64,000 bases of DNA from DATHWB01 sp040880725 (GCA_040880725.1 JBBDHV010000043.1:1-64000); one strand, 5' to 3'. Shown: positions 8,322-16,602, numbered from the stretch's first letter. A program made the numbers and translations. The notes: generated by a model not told the origin, from the sequence alone.

Positions 8322-8834
8322 ATGAACACACTTCGAAGTCGACCGCGTGCCTCGGTCGTAATTGGTCTTGGTTTTGCCGTGGTGATCGTGCTAGTTGCGT
8401 TACTTTGGCTGACGAGCCGCACCAATGAAGCCGACACCGTGGTCGCTGGAACGGTGGAGGACCTTCGATCCCGGGAAGTCACCTACCTTGCCGACCACCG
8501 CATCTTCGTGGTGGCCACCGAGGCCGGGCTCTTGGCACTCTCCGATGATGCCCGGCACGTCGGCGACCGAGTCCTCTACTGCCGCGAGGACGAGACGTTC
8601 TTCTCGCCGGCCCACGGAGAGCGCTTCGATCGCTTGGGGCGCTATCTCGCGGGGCCCGCTCAGGGAGACCTGGGGCGGTACCCCGTATTCATAGGGGACG
8701 GCTTGGTGGTGGTGGACCTTGCGGCAGGACTCGACCTTCCCCCTCGCTCTGTTGAGAGCATTCCGCCTAGTGGCCCACCCTGCACGGGTGGTGAGGAGGA
8801 TCCCCCCGGCTTCGCCGCCGAGGGCGCTCCGTAA
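8322..8834 (+). CDS. membrane-anchored protein with a degenerate Rieske-like domain
   Basis: A 170-residue protein with one N-terminal membrane anchor (VVIGLGFAVVIVLVALLWL), the rest predicted outside the membrane. The central part (VLYCREDETFFSPAHGERFD, then GRYLAGPAQGDLGRYPV) follows the layout of a Rieske domain: a CxH-like region, the HGERFD turn, a GPA loop and a final beta strand. Of the four usual [2Fe-2S] ligands (C-x-H and C-x2-H) only one Cys and one His remain at plausible places, so cluster binding is doubtful. A GTG at 8319 immediately precedes the chosen ATG. The C-terminal 30 residues are Pro/Gly-rich. Function unknown. Confidence 0.6.
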   Translation: MNTLRSRPRASVVIGLGFAVVIVLVALLWLTSRTNEADTVVAGTVEDLRSREVTYLADHRIFVVATEAGLLALSDDARHVGDRVLYCREDETFFSPAHGERFDRLGRYLAGPAQGDLGRYPVFIGDGLVVVDLAAGLDLPPRSVESIPPSGPPCTGGEEDPPGFAAEGAP

Positions 8835-8953
8835 CAACCGATCTCGCTCAATAACGCCCATTTCGCGAGGTGCCCGCTATCGGGACCAATGTGCTGCTGT
8901 GCAGAACATTGCCAGGGTTCGGGAGTCAGTCGGGGATCTGGGAAGATGGTTCT

Positions 8954-9757
8954 ATGAATGCGTATCCGGGTCTTCATCCCGAATTCAGAGAGAGGTTTCG
9001 CTTTGTCAACGACCCGGCGATGCTCCGCGCTGAAAGAAGGGTGACTGGTGGAGACTACGGCGCCACGGGTTACACGACTATGGAGCAGGCCAATGAGTTG
9101 GCGGGGTGTCTGGAACTCGGCCGCGGCAGGACACTGCTCGACATCGGTAGTGGATCTGGATGGCCCGGTATCTATCTTTCGGCTTCGACAGGATGCACCG
9201 CGGTACTGACCGATCCCACACTCGAGGGGATGGCAGTGGCGGCGGAACGGTCACGACGGGACGGGTTGGACACGGCGGCAGTCGTTGCCACCGGTACAAA
9301 CCTTCCATTCAAAGAGGGGTCCTTCGACGCATCCACGTCGAGCGACGTCTTTTGTTGACTGCACGAGAAGCTCTCCGTGTTGAGAGCCACGTGGTCGGTA
9401 CTCAAGCCCGGAGCTCCCAACTGCTTCTACGTGATAACGAATGCAGAAAGCCTCACCGATGCGGGCCGCAAACGACTGGCAGAACGCGAGGGCAACGATC
9501 ATGTCGAGTCTCCGGTACCGTACGACGTACTGATGCGCCAAGCCGGCTTTGTCGACATCCAACTGACGGACGTGACAACTCCGTATATCGAGACCGTTAT
9601 CGGCTGGAGACGGGCGTGGGAGGACGACGCTGATGCTTTCATCGAGCTAGTCGGTGAAGAGGAGTTCCTGCGTAGGATCCACAACCGCGACCTCGACATC
9701 GCCAACGCTGAGGATGGACTAATGCGCCGTTACCGGGTCTACGGCTCCAAGCCCTAA
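8954..9757 (+). CDS. candidate selenoprotein: class I SAM-dependent methyltransferase
   Basis: From the ATG at 8954 (preceded by GGGAAG), the frame runs to TAA at 9757 with one internal TGA at 9356-9358 (codon 135). Read through, it gives 267 residues. SAM-binding motif I is LLDIGSGSG (61-69); the acidic residue after strand 2 is in VLTDPTLEGM; NLPFKEGSFDA precedes the TGA. The context is SDVFC-[TGA]-LHEKLSVLRATWSVLKPGA; I expect homologues to read Cys-Cys there, so TGA replaces the second Cys. The downstream half is in the same frame and has normal methyltransferase sequence (FYVI, MRQAGFVDIQL). A SECIS-like hairpin starts 11 nt after the TGA. Without recoding the product would stop at residue 134 and lack half the fold. 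Substrate unknown. Confidence 0.75.
9370..9387 (+). promoter_or_regulatory. candidate bacterial SECIS hairpin
   Basis: GCTCTC (9370-9375) pairs perfectly with GAGAGC (9382-9387) around the six-base loop CGTGTT (9376-9381). Seventeen nucleotides separate the TGA (9356-9358) from the loop, and the second loop base is G. This is almost the same geometry as the hairpin in the other candidate selenoprotein gene at 5588-5610. SelB recognition is inferred. Confidence 0.55.
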
Positions 9758-10127
9758 ATGAGACAACACGATTCCGACTACTGCCCAGTTCGATCAGGCA
9801 CCGATCACCAGATCCCGAGCGATAACGCACAGATGCCGGAATAGCGCCGATCGGCACGTCTAGAGCGGCCGGCGTGGTCGGGGGTATGCCGCCAAGACGC
9901 TGTTTACCCGGGCGCGGCAATCGCTGACTCCTCACGAAGAGTGGTGAGGATCACCTTCCGCCACCACCCTGGAAGTGATGCCGATACCACGCAGGTGAGG
10001 CAAAGGTAGAGGTCCGCTCCAGATTCGTTGATGTGGCGTGGATGTCTCGCAGTCCGTGGAGTGGGCGTTACACCGCGAGAACGGATGATCTGTAGTACAG
10101 GTTCAACTGAGACAGCCCTGCTCCACT
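9758..10127. other. 370-bp region without a recognised gene
   Basis: This lies between convergent genes. A short inverted repeat, CCTCAC ... GTGAGG, near 9931-9950 could form a weak hairpin. Short open frames here lack ribosome binding sites and family motifs, and I do not call them. Confidence 0.4.
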
Positions 10128-10565
10128 TCAGCGATCGGCACCGCGCTCGAGTCGCTCCAGAAGTGCCGCGACACCGAGGCTCGCCAATGCGAGACCGCCG
10201 ATTGCGGCGATCAGACCTCCGAGGACAAGCACAACACGAGGAGCGGTCGCCGGGTCTGGAGCGAAGATCTCACCGAATCCGCCTATAACGAAGACGACTC
10301 CTAACAGAAGTAGGAGGATGGCAGCGGCGATCCCCCACCGGCCGCGATGGCGCACGAGAAGAGCGGCTCCGCCAAGAAGGAGCAGCGGAATCAAGGGGGG
10401 AGCAGCCGCGGTGCCTCGAGAGATGAACTCTTGGGCAACGTTCGCGGGATCACCGGGACCTCCGAACTGCGCGGGCCAACGGGCCACGATCGTGACTACC
10501 GCAGCGAGCACGCCGTAGCCGAAGAACACAAGGCCGTATGTGGAGAGACAATTGGACCAGCGCAT
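10128..10565 (-). CDS. small multi-pass membrane protein, unknown function
   Basis: A 145-residue protein with about four hydrophobic segments (LVFFGYGVLAAVVTIVA, PLIPLLLLGGAALLV, GIAAAILLLLLGVVFVIGGF and VVLVLGGLIAAIGGLALASL). A TTG directly upstream (10568) is an alternative start; the ATG at 10565 is preferred. It lies downstream of the relaxase gene on the same strand, 76 bp away, so it may belong to the same mobile element. No family recognised. Confidence 0.6.
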   Translation of the reverse strand: MRWSNCLSTYGLVFFGYGVLAAVVTIVARWPAQFGGPGDPANVAQEFISRGTAAAPPLIPLLLLGGAALLVRHRGRWGIAAAILLLLLGVVFVIGGFGEIFAPDPATAPRVVLVLGGLIAAIGGLALASLGVAALLERLERGADR

Positions 10566-10641
10566 CAAGTGATCCTAGGTTCCGCCCCTGGCCCGTAAGC
10601 CACGCTGGGTGGTTGCGGTCGGTTGCCATGCACTGGTCGGG

Positions 10642-13320
10642 CTATAACCCGATGCCCAGTGAACGTTCGACTCGTTTCCGTCGTTCTTTTCGTTCTGCGA
10701 CGAGCTCCAGTATTCGCCGCTTCGTCTGCTCCTCGTTCTCGTCTCCCAGCCGGTCGGGTGTGAGCTGTCTGGAATGGTGGGGGTCGAGTTGGAGCTGGCG
10801 GGCGTGGGCGGGTTTGTCGATCCAGTCTCTGGCGAGGGCTTGGGTGAGCAGGTCGAGGGCAGTCTGGTTGTCTTCGGTGACCACGTAGGCGTGGTTGGCT
10901 TCCCGTCCTCTAGTCATGGGCGTGTAGACCCCTCGACTGTCGGTGGGCGTGTCGATGAGGAGGAGGGCGATATCGACGGTGCGGCCTTGGCTGGCGTGGC
11001 TGGTCTGGGCGTAGCCCAGCTCGAAGTTACGGGCGACGTAGTCGGCGGGGAGCCTGATGGTCCCGGTCCGGCCGGTGATCGTGATATCGCCGTCTCGGTG
11101 GATGTTGGTGATGGTCCAGTGGTCCCGGTTCTTGACCATGACCCCTTGGTCGGTGCGGAGACGCCGGTCGTTGCGGCGGGTGACCACCTCGTCACCGATA
11201 AGAAGCGACACGTCCCCGACCCGCCGTTGTCCGGTCGGGTCGAGTTCCCCGGTGTGGATGCGGGTCTGTTGGGCCAGCTGGTTGAGACGGTCGACGGTTT
11301 CTGTGTTGTTGGCCATGAGCGCCACTGTCTCCCCACGTCCACGTGCCTCCCACCAGGATTGAATGATCTCTGCCTCCATACAATCGTGACTGCCGCCGTG
11401 GATGCGTTCTCGTCGGTCGTATTCGAGGAGAGCCGCTGGGTCGCCGGTCCGGAGACGGAGACGGAGACTGGTCCGTCGTTCCCAGTGATGTCCGAAACGG
11501 TGCACCTGGTCCAATTCGACCGCCCCGTGACTCTCAACGAGGTGAGCGAACATGCCACTCCTTCCCACTGCGGAGAACTGACGGGGATCCCCGACCAGGA
11601 CCACCCGCCAGTCGTGTTGGTCGGCGAGGCGCGCCAACTCCGCTAGTTTGGTAGTCGAAGCCGTTCCCGCTTCGTCGACGATCACCGTCGTACCTGCGGG
11701 AAGGTCGTAGACCGGGTCGGGTGGTCTGGCCGCAAGCGCGTGTTCGACGAGGATCTTGTCGAGGGTGTCAGCAGGCATCCTGGCTTCGATGGCCAGTACC
11801 TCGGCTGCGGCAGCGGTGGGCGCCACCCCGAACACCCTGCGACCTTGAGCTTGTATGTCGGCGACGTCTGCAGCCAGGGTGGTGGTCTTGCCGGCGCCGG
11901 CAGGGCCGACGATCAGCTCCAGACCCCGATGGCCGGCCACCGCGGCTATCGCCTCGGCTTGTCCAAGCGACATCCCGTTGCTTCTGACCATCGACCGCCA
12001 CCGGGGCGAAGGTGGGTCACCGACCAGACACCGCTCCGCCCACGCGATCAGCTTTTCCTCCTCATCGAGAACGGACTGGGTGGTGAGGGCCCGATCCACT
12101 GCCGCCTCGGTGATCGGTCTCCCATCCTGTCTCCGGGCAACACCGTCTGGGACGGGCCGGGAGATGTCGGCACACAGTGTTGCCGCGGCTTGTCCGGCCA
12201 ATGATTCGACATACTCGGTGAGCTGCGTGGGGTCTGCGGTGACCGTGGTGGGGACCACCGCGGCGAGTTCCCGGACCAGTTCGGCGGGTCGCCACGACGA
12301 CTGCCGTTCACCCAGATTGGTGATGGCCTGGTCCATCATCCTCCCAGCTGTTCGGGGATCGATGCCATCGAGATGGCGTTGATGTCCGACCGCATTCCTG
12401 ACGAGCTGCTGGGGATCATGACCTAGTGCGCGGGTGCGGGCGGCCCAGGTCTCTCTGAGTTCATGGTCGGTGAGGCCGTGTTGTTTGGCGGGTCGGCTGT
12501 CCAGGACTGCTTCTCGCTCCAGTCGCCATCGTTCCTTGTCGGTGGGGTCTCTGCTCATGTCGGATCGGAACCGGGCGAGCTTGTGGTCGAGACGATTCTG
12601 TATCTGGTTGGTGCGTTGGGAGAATTCGGCCAGCACCGTTGGGTCGATGTCTGCGATCTCGGAAATGCCGTGTGCGGGAGGCTGCCAGCGGACGCCGAGA
12701 CGGCGGGTCAGCTCTGATCGAAGGTTGGCGTGGTAGAGCGCCGACAGCGTGCGCTGGTCGAGCTTGATAGTGCGAGCGTCGAGGGCAAGCCAGCGGCCGT
12801 CGGGTGCTGCTACCCGGTTGGCGATCACCGCGTGGGTGTGCAGTTGAGGATCGAGCTTGCGACTGGTGTGCTGACGGAACACGCCGACCACGATCCCCTC
12901 TGCGTCCACGCACATCACATGACCGCGGTGACGCATCCGGGTGTGAGCGTGGGATTCGATCCAGCCGAGGACGACTCCAACCGCGTTCTCGTGGGCTTCG
13001 ACGACCTGGTCCCGCACCTGCTCGTCGCCGATCCCGAACAGGACTGAGACCGATTTCGGGGCGGAGAAAGTGGCGTCATATCCCCTGACGGATCCTTCCC
13101 CGTACCGTCTGCCCAAGTCGCGGCCAGTCGCCGGATCTCTACCCGCCATGAGCGTCAAGAAGGCATCGGAGTCGACCTCACCCCGGAGGCCCAAACGATC
13201 GGCGCCGTGACCCCACCACCGGCCGGGCGGCTCGTCACCGTTGAGGTAGTAGGACGGCAGACGCTCGGTGTAATACCGACCCGCCCCGGCGCCCTTCAAC
13301 GTAGTCACCCGCACCGTCAC
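10642..13320 (-). CDS. MobF-family conjugative relaxase (TraA/TrwC-like)
   Basis: An 892-residue relaxase-helicase that would nick at an origin of transfer and unwind the strand for conjugation. The N-terminal TrwC domain has a tyrosine pair at residues 16-17 (RYYTER), SAPKSVSVLF, and the metal-binding HTSRKLDPQLHTH motif (His151, 161, 163). A helicase domain follows with Walker A GPAGAGKTT (472-480) and VIVDEAG as Walker B. The frame is open for 130 codons further upstream, but GTG at 13320, preceded by GGGGAGG, fits the family start (VTVRVTTLKGA). No type IV secretion genes or integrase are intact nearby, so this looks like the relic of an integrated element next to tRNA-Pro. Confidence 0.9.
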   Translation of the reverse strand: MTVRVTTLKGAGAGRYYTERLPSYYLNGDEPPGRWWGHGADRLGLRGEVDSDAFLTLMAGRDPATGRDLGRRYGEGSVRGYDATFSAPKSVSVLFGIGDEQVRDQVVEAHENAVGVVLGWIESHAHTRMRHRGHVMCVDAEGIVVGVFRQHTSRKLDPQLHTHAVIANRVAAPDGRWLALDARTIKLDQRTLSALYHANLRSELTRRLGVRWQPPAHGISEIADIDPTVLAEFSQRTNQIQNRLDHKLARFRSDMSRDPTDKERWRLEREAVLDSRPAKQHGLTDHELRETWAARTRALGHDPQQLVRNAVGHQRHLDGIDPRTAGRMMDQAITNLGERQSSWRPAELVRELAAVVPTTVTADPTQLTEYVESLAGQAAATLCADISRPVPDGVARRQDGRPITEAAVDRALTTQSVLDEEEKLIAWAERCLVGDPPSPRWRSMVRSNGMSLGQAEAIAAVAGHRGLELIVGPAGAGKTTTLAADVADIQAQGRRVFGVAPTAAAAEVLAIEARMPADTLDKILVEHALAARPPDPVYDLPAGTTVIVDEAGTASTTKLAELARLADQHDWRVVLVGDPRQFSAVGRSGMFAHLVESHGAVELDQVHRFGHHWERRTSLRLRLRTGDPAALLEYDRRERIHGGSHDCMEAEIIQSWWEARGRGETVALMANNTETVDRLNQLAQQTRIHTGELDPTGQRRVGDVSLLIGDEVVTRRNDRRLRTDQGVMVKNRDHWTITNIHRDGDITITGRTGTIRLPADYVARNFELGYAQTSHASQGRTVDIALLLIDTPTDSRGVYTPMTRGREANHAYVVTEDNQTALDLLTQALARDWIDKPAHARQLQLDPHHSRQLTPDRLGDENEEQTKRRILELVAERKERRKRVERSLGIGL

Positions 13321-13415
13321 GACAGGCCTCCCCGCCGCCACCCACCGCAGGTGTGCACTCGTCTGTCGATCGGTGGTCGGCGTGATGGCGGGATGGTGGG
13401 CATGGATCTCTGTCC

Positions 13416-13673
13416 TCAGTCGGACCGTGGTCTGGAGTCGAAGAGGTCGAGCTGGTTGGCGATACGGTTTCGGCGGCTTTGCGTTCGGGGCGCGGGTGAA
13501 GGTCGGACAGGTTCCCCGGCGGCGGGCTCGGACGGCTGTGACAGCGGCCGCTTCGCGGGAGGTGCAGCCGGACTCTCCAGCCGACTCTCGGAGATCTCGA
13601 TCGACAGGTCGGCGCCGATCAGCTCCTCCGATGCTCGGCGAGGCACCCTCAAAACGTGCCCCAGGTCGATCAC
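13416..13673 (-). CDS. small hypothetical protein upstream of the relaxase
   Basis: An 85-residue frame from GTG at 13673. The N-terminus (VIDLGHVLRVPRRASEELI) faintly resembles a helix-turn-helix, as in excisionase-like proteins. The rest is Pro/Arg-rich and ends in NQLDLFDSR. It ends 95 bp before the relaxase on the same strand. Evidence is position and composition only; it could be a chance frame in GC-rich DNA. Confidence 0.35.
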   Translation of the reverse strand: MIDLGHVLRVPRRASEELIGADLSIEISESRLESPAAPPAKRPLSQPSEPAAGEPVRPSPAPRTQSRRNRIANQLDLFDSRPRSD

Positions 13674-13702
13674 CGGGAGACCCGACCGGCCGTCGGTCTC
13701 CC

Positions 13703-13783
13703 GTCGACATCTACAGCTCGGTGTTGCCGGGGATGCAGCGAGAAGCCGTCGAGAAGCTCGCCGCCCTGATGGGGAAGCGATAG
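13703..13783 (+). pseudogene. C-terminal remnant of a tyrosine recombinase (integrase)
   Basis: The plus-strand frame ending at TAG 13781-13783 reads DIYSSVLPGMQREAVEKLA and then ALMGKR. The pattern Y-x-x-VLPGMQ-x-x-A is typical of the last 25 residues of phage-type tyrosine integrases, including the catalytic Tyr. The upstream frame lacks the RKHR catalytic core. It sits 67 bp from the 3' end of tRNA-Pro, where integrases of tRNA-targeting elements usually lie. I infer that an integrase gene was deleted, leaving its end. Confidence 0.55.
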
Positions 13784-13812
13784 GCGCCAAATAGGCGCCA
13801 CCCGGATAAGAA

Positions 13813-13848
13813 CGATCTACCAGGAGGGGTAAACCTCCTGGTAGATCG
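13813..13848 (-). terminator. hairpin downstream of tRNA-Pro
   Basis: A perfect 15-bp inverted repeat (13813-13827 with 13834-13848; core GATCTACCAGGAGG) with a 6-nt loop begins 1 nt after the tRNA 3' end. On the minus strand it is followed by GTTCTTATCC, moderately T-rich. It probably terminates the tRNA transcript. A stem this exact beside an integration site could also be an att-linked structure. Confidence 0.6.
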
Positions 13849-13849
13849 G

Positions 13850-13923
13850 TCGGGCTGGGGAGACTTGAACTCCCGACCTCTTGACCCCCAGTCAAGCGCG
13901 CTACCAAGCTGCGCCACAGCCCG
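13850..13923 (-). tRNA. tRNA-Pro (anticodon GGG)
   Basis: A 74-nt cloverleaf: acceptor CGGGCTG/CAGCCCG, D stem GCGC/GCGC, anticodon stem CTTGA/TCAAG with loop CTGGGGG (anticodon GGG at 13889-13887), T stem GGGAG/CTCCC with loop TTCAAGT, discriminator A. CCA is not encoded. Its 3' end faces the relaxase-bearing island, consistent with use as an integration site. Confidence 0.95.
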
Positions 13924-13953
13924 AATCGGACGCGGCCGTCCGGAGGGGACACG

Positions 13954-14115
13954 TTAGCCGGTGACCGCCTGCCACAACCAGGCGATGCCCTGCGCGAACC
14001 GGTACAGCAGGTAGGCCGCCGCCGCGATCAACGTGATCCGAAAACCCCACGGCGTCGGCTCGTCCGGCGCGGTGTCCTCGTCCGGCAGAAATGGTGAATC
14101 TGCCACCTGGTTCAC
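13954..14115 (-). CDS. small single-pass membrane protein coupled to der
   Basis: A 53-residue protein starting at a GTG that overlaps the der stop codon (GTGA at 14115-14112), which suggests translational coupling. The N-terminal half is acidic and Pro-rich (PDEDTAPDEPTPWGF); the C-terminal half is one membrane helix (ITLIAAAAYLLYRFAQGIAW). Function unknown. Confidence 0.6.
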   Translation of the reverse strand: MNQVADSPFLPDEDTAPDEPTPWGFRITLIAAAAYLLYRFAQGIAWLWQAVTG

Positions 14116-15428
14116 TCCGCTCGGGCCTTGGCGCGAGGGATGATGCGGACAGGGGTTCCCGTGAGATCGACCTCGCCCCTGATTCGATTCTCGAGGAATC
14201 GCAGGTAGTCGTCGCCCAGTTCTCCACCGGAAGTGAAGACGATGAACGTCGGAGGAGCAGTTCCCGCTTGGACCGTATAGAGGATCTTGGGGCGGCGGCC
14301 CTTCCTCACCGGCGGAGGATGGGCGTCGGTCCAACCACGGACCATGCGATTGAGCTGGCCCGTCCCCAGGCGTTGGGTCCTGTTCTCGAGCACCAACTCG
14401 ATCGCCGGGCCAACCCGTTGCACCCGCGCTCCCGTCTGTGCCGACATTCGCAGCACGGGCGCCCAGGACACGAACCCGAGACGATCTGCAATCGACCGCT
14501 CCGTCAGTTCACGCTGTTCCTCATCGATGGCGTCCCACTTGTTCAGAAGAATCACCAGCGCCGCACCTTCTTGCACCACTTCCGCCGCGATGCGTTGATC
14601 CTGGTGGGTGACGCCGTCGAGGGCATCGATGATGAGCAGGGCCACGTCGGCTTCGGCCAGCGCTTCGCGGGCACGGAGCACCGCGTAGAAGTCGGAGTCC
14701 TCGGTGATCTGTGGTTTGCGTCGGATACCCGCCGTGTCGGTGATTCGATACTCGGTGCCTTCGATCGTCACAACCGCGTCGATCGGATCCCGGGTGGTGC
14801 CCGGACGGTCCGAGACGATGACCCGGTCGGTGCCCAACAACCGGTTGAGGAATGTCGACTTGCCGACGTTCGGACGTCCGATGATCGCGAGGCGGGGGCG
14901 CTGGTCGCGTTCGGCCGGTCCCGCGTCCTCCGGCAGCAGCGCAACCAGGGCGTCCAACAAGTCGCCCATTCCGCGCCCATGGAACGCCGACACGCCGTAC
15001 GGGGTGCCGAGTCCCACCCGCCACAGGTCGTCGACGAGTTGGCTTCTGCCTCCGGCGTCGATCTTGTTGGCGGCGAAAACCACCGGAATCTCGGCGTTGC
15101 GCAGGATTTTGACCACGCCGTCGTCGTCATCGGTCAGTCCGCTGGTGGCATCCACGACGAAAATCACGGCGTCGGCGGAGTGCATGGCTGCTTCCGCTTG
15201 GGCGCGGATCGCCGACGAGAGCGGTTCGCCCGGAGTCAGCTCCCACCCCCCGGTGTCCACGAGCAGGAACTCTCTTCCCGTCCAGTCCGCCAGGAACTCC
15301 CTGCGATCGCGGGTGACGCCCGGGCGCTCCTCGGTGACGGCTGGGCGCCCACCGACGATGCGGTTGACCAGGGTGGATTTGCCGACGTTGGGGCGGCCGA
15401 CGACGGCGACGATCGGGAGGCGACTCAT
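14112..15428 (-). CDS. der: ribosome biogenesis GTPase Der (EngA)
   Basis: A 438-residue protein with two consecutive G domains and a C-terminal KH-like domain, the usual Der layout and length. The first G1 motif GRPNVGKS is at residues 11-18; the second is in AIIGRPNVGKSTFLNR. Each has its DTGG/DTAG-type G3 motif (LVDTGGWEL; ITDTAGIRR). It acts in late maturation of the 50S ribosomal subunit. It is divergent from ispH, with 59 bp between the two starts, and a 53-residue membrane protein gene is coupled to its 3' end. Confidence 0.97.
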   Translation of the reverse strand: MSRLPIVAVVGRPNVGKSTLVNRIVGGRPAVTEERPGVTRDRREFLADWTGREFLLVDTGGWELTPGEPLSSAIRAQAEAAMHSADAVIFVVDATSGLTDDDDGVVKILRNAEIPVVFAANKIDAGGRSQLVDDLWRVGLGTPYGVSAFHGRGMGDLLDALVALLPEDAGPAERDQRPRLAIIGRPNVGKSTFLNRLLGTDRVIVSDRPGTTRDPIDAVVTIEGTEYRITDTAGIRRKPQITEDSDFYAVLRAREALAEADVALLIIDALDGVTHQDQRIAAEVVQEGAALVILLNKWDAIDEEQRELTERSIADRLGFVSWAPVLRMSAQTGARVQRVGPAIELVLENRTQRLGTGQLNRMVRGWTDAHPPPVRKGRRPKILYTVQAGTAPPTFIVFTSGGELGDDYLRFLENRIRGEVDLTGTPVRIIPRAKARAE

Positions 15429-15487
15429 GAGACCCCCAGCGTAGGGGGCGTTCGGTATGACTCCGGCTGGCCCTAACCTCGCGGGCG

Positions 15488-16561
15488 ATGGTCGACCGAC
15501 TTCTCCTCGCCCAACCTCGCGGATTCTGTGCCGGCGTCGAGATGGCGATCAAGGCCCTGACATGGATGGTGCGGATCTTCGACGGCCCCGTGTACTGCTA
15601 CCACGAGATCGTTCACAACGAGTGGGTGGTCCGTGCCTTCGAACGTGTCGGCGTCGTCTTCGTCTCCGACATCTCCGAAGTTCCGGAAGGTGCTCCGGTC
15701 ATGCTTTCTGCCCATGGATCCTCGCCAGAGGTCGTCGAGGGCGCGGCGGCGCGGGCGGCCGTCGTCATCGACGCGGTCTGCCCACTCGTGACGAAGGTCC
15801 ACCACGAGGTCAAGCGCATGGCCCGCGACGGGTTCGACATCATCTACGTCGGACACGAGGGACACGACGAGGCGGTGGGGACCGTTGCAGAAGCCCCCGC
15901 AGCCATCACCCTCGTTGAACCCGAACGCGGTTTCTCGGACTTCGCACCGAGCGATCCCTCCCGGGTGGCACTGCTCGCCCAGACCACCCTCGGCATGTAC
16001 GAGTGGCAGACAGTCATGGACGAAGCCTCGTCCCGGTACCCCGAACTGTGGACTGCCCGCAAGAGCGACCTCTGTTATGCCACCACGAACCGCCAGTCCG
16101 CCGTGCAGGCGCTTTCCTCCGAGTGCGACCTGATCCTGGTGGTGGGCTCGGACAACTCGTCGAACACCCAAGCTCTGGTGCGGGTCGCGCGCGAACACGG
16201 AATCGCCGCGCACCGGATCGACTCCGCAGCCGAGATTCTCCCCGAATGGCTCGAAGACGCCTCCGTCGTGGGCGTAACCGCCGGCGCATCGGCTCCCGAC
16301 CACCTCGTCCAGGAGGTCATCGACCGGGTCGATCCCAAACTCGGCTTCGAACTGTTCCGGGTGACCGACGAAGAGGAGTACTTCCCACTCCCCCGCCAGC
16401 TGCGAGCCTTCGTGGGCACATTGCAGACGCTGGTGGAAGCGAGCGTCACCGCCCGCCCCGCCGGGAAGGGACCGCTCGACCGGGACCGGGACTGGACCGC
16501 GACCGAAGCACTGGACCTGGTCACCGCCTCCGTCGAAACCCCCCGAACCCAGGGTTCCTGA
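15488..16561 (+). CDS. ispH: 4-hydroxy-3-methylbut-2-enyl diphosphate reductase
   Basis: The last enzyme of the MEP isoprenoid pathway, a [4Fe-4S] reductase making IPP and DMAPP from HMBPP. The 357-residue sequence has the three cluster cysteines: Cys14 in RGFCAGV, Cys98 in DAVCPLVTK and Cys195 in DLCYATTNRQ. The substrate-binding EIVHN and SAHG motifs are also present. The C-terminal tail ends PRTQGS, whose codons lie inside a dispersed intergenic repeat (16545-16594), so the repeat supplies the stop codon. cmk converges from the other side. Confidence 0.97.
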   Translation: MVDRLLLAQPRGFCAGVEMAIKALTWMVRIFDGPVYCYHEIVHNEWVVRAFERVGVVFVSDISEVPEGAPVMLSAHGSSPEVVEGAAARAAVVIDAVCPLVTKVHHEVKRMARDGFDIIYVGHEGHDEAVGTVAEAPAAITLVEPERGFSDFAPSDPSRVALLAQTTLGMYEWQTVMDEASSRYPELWTARKSDLCYATTNRQSAVQALSSECDLILVVGSDNSSNTQALVRVAREHGIAAHRIDSAAEILPEWLEDASVVGVTAGASAPDHLVQEVIDRVDPKLGFELFRVTDEEEYFPLPRQLRAFVGTLQTLVEASVTARPAGKGPLDRDRDWTATEALDLVTASVETPRTQGS

Positions 16562-16594
16562 CCACACTCAGTGTGGTCCCCAGCCCGCGGTTCG
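16545..16594 (-). repeat. dispersed palindromic repeat (copy 1)
   Basis: Arms GAACCCAGGGTT (16545-16556) and GCCCGCGGTTCG (16583-16594) surround a perfect inner hairpin GACCACAC-TCA-GTGTGGTC (16560-16578). The arms match those of copies at 25.7, 26.7, 59.8 and 62.7 kb. It lies between convergent ispH and cmk and would also work as a bidirectional terminator. Confidence 0.7.
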
Positions 16595-16602
16595 TCCCGA
16601 TC

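Noticed and set aside
5618..9358. Genetic code with UGA read as an amino acid throughout
   Set aside because: Many intact core genes in the window end in UGA at the expected length (ispH, scpA, scpB, prcA, tatC, ttuB), so UGA is a normal stop.
9340..9400. Frameshift or two separate genes at the interrupted methyltransferase
   Set aside because: The two halves are in the same reading phase with only TGA between them, so no shift is needed. The second half has no start codon with a ribosome binding site before conserved sequence begins.
16545..16594. Copy 1 of the dispersed repeat as a simple bidirectional terminator
   Set aside because: It would fit at this convergent site, but the same arms occur in divergent intergenic regions (25.7 and 62.7 kb), so termination alone does not explain the family.
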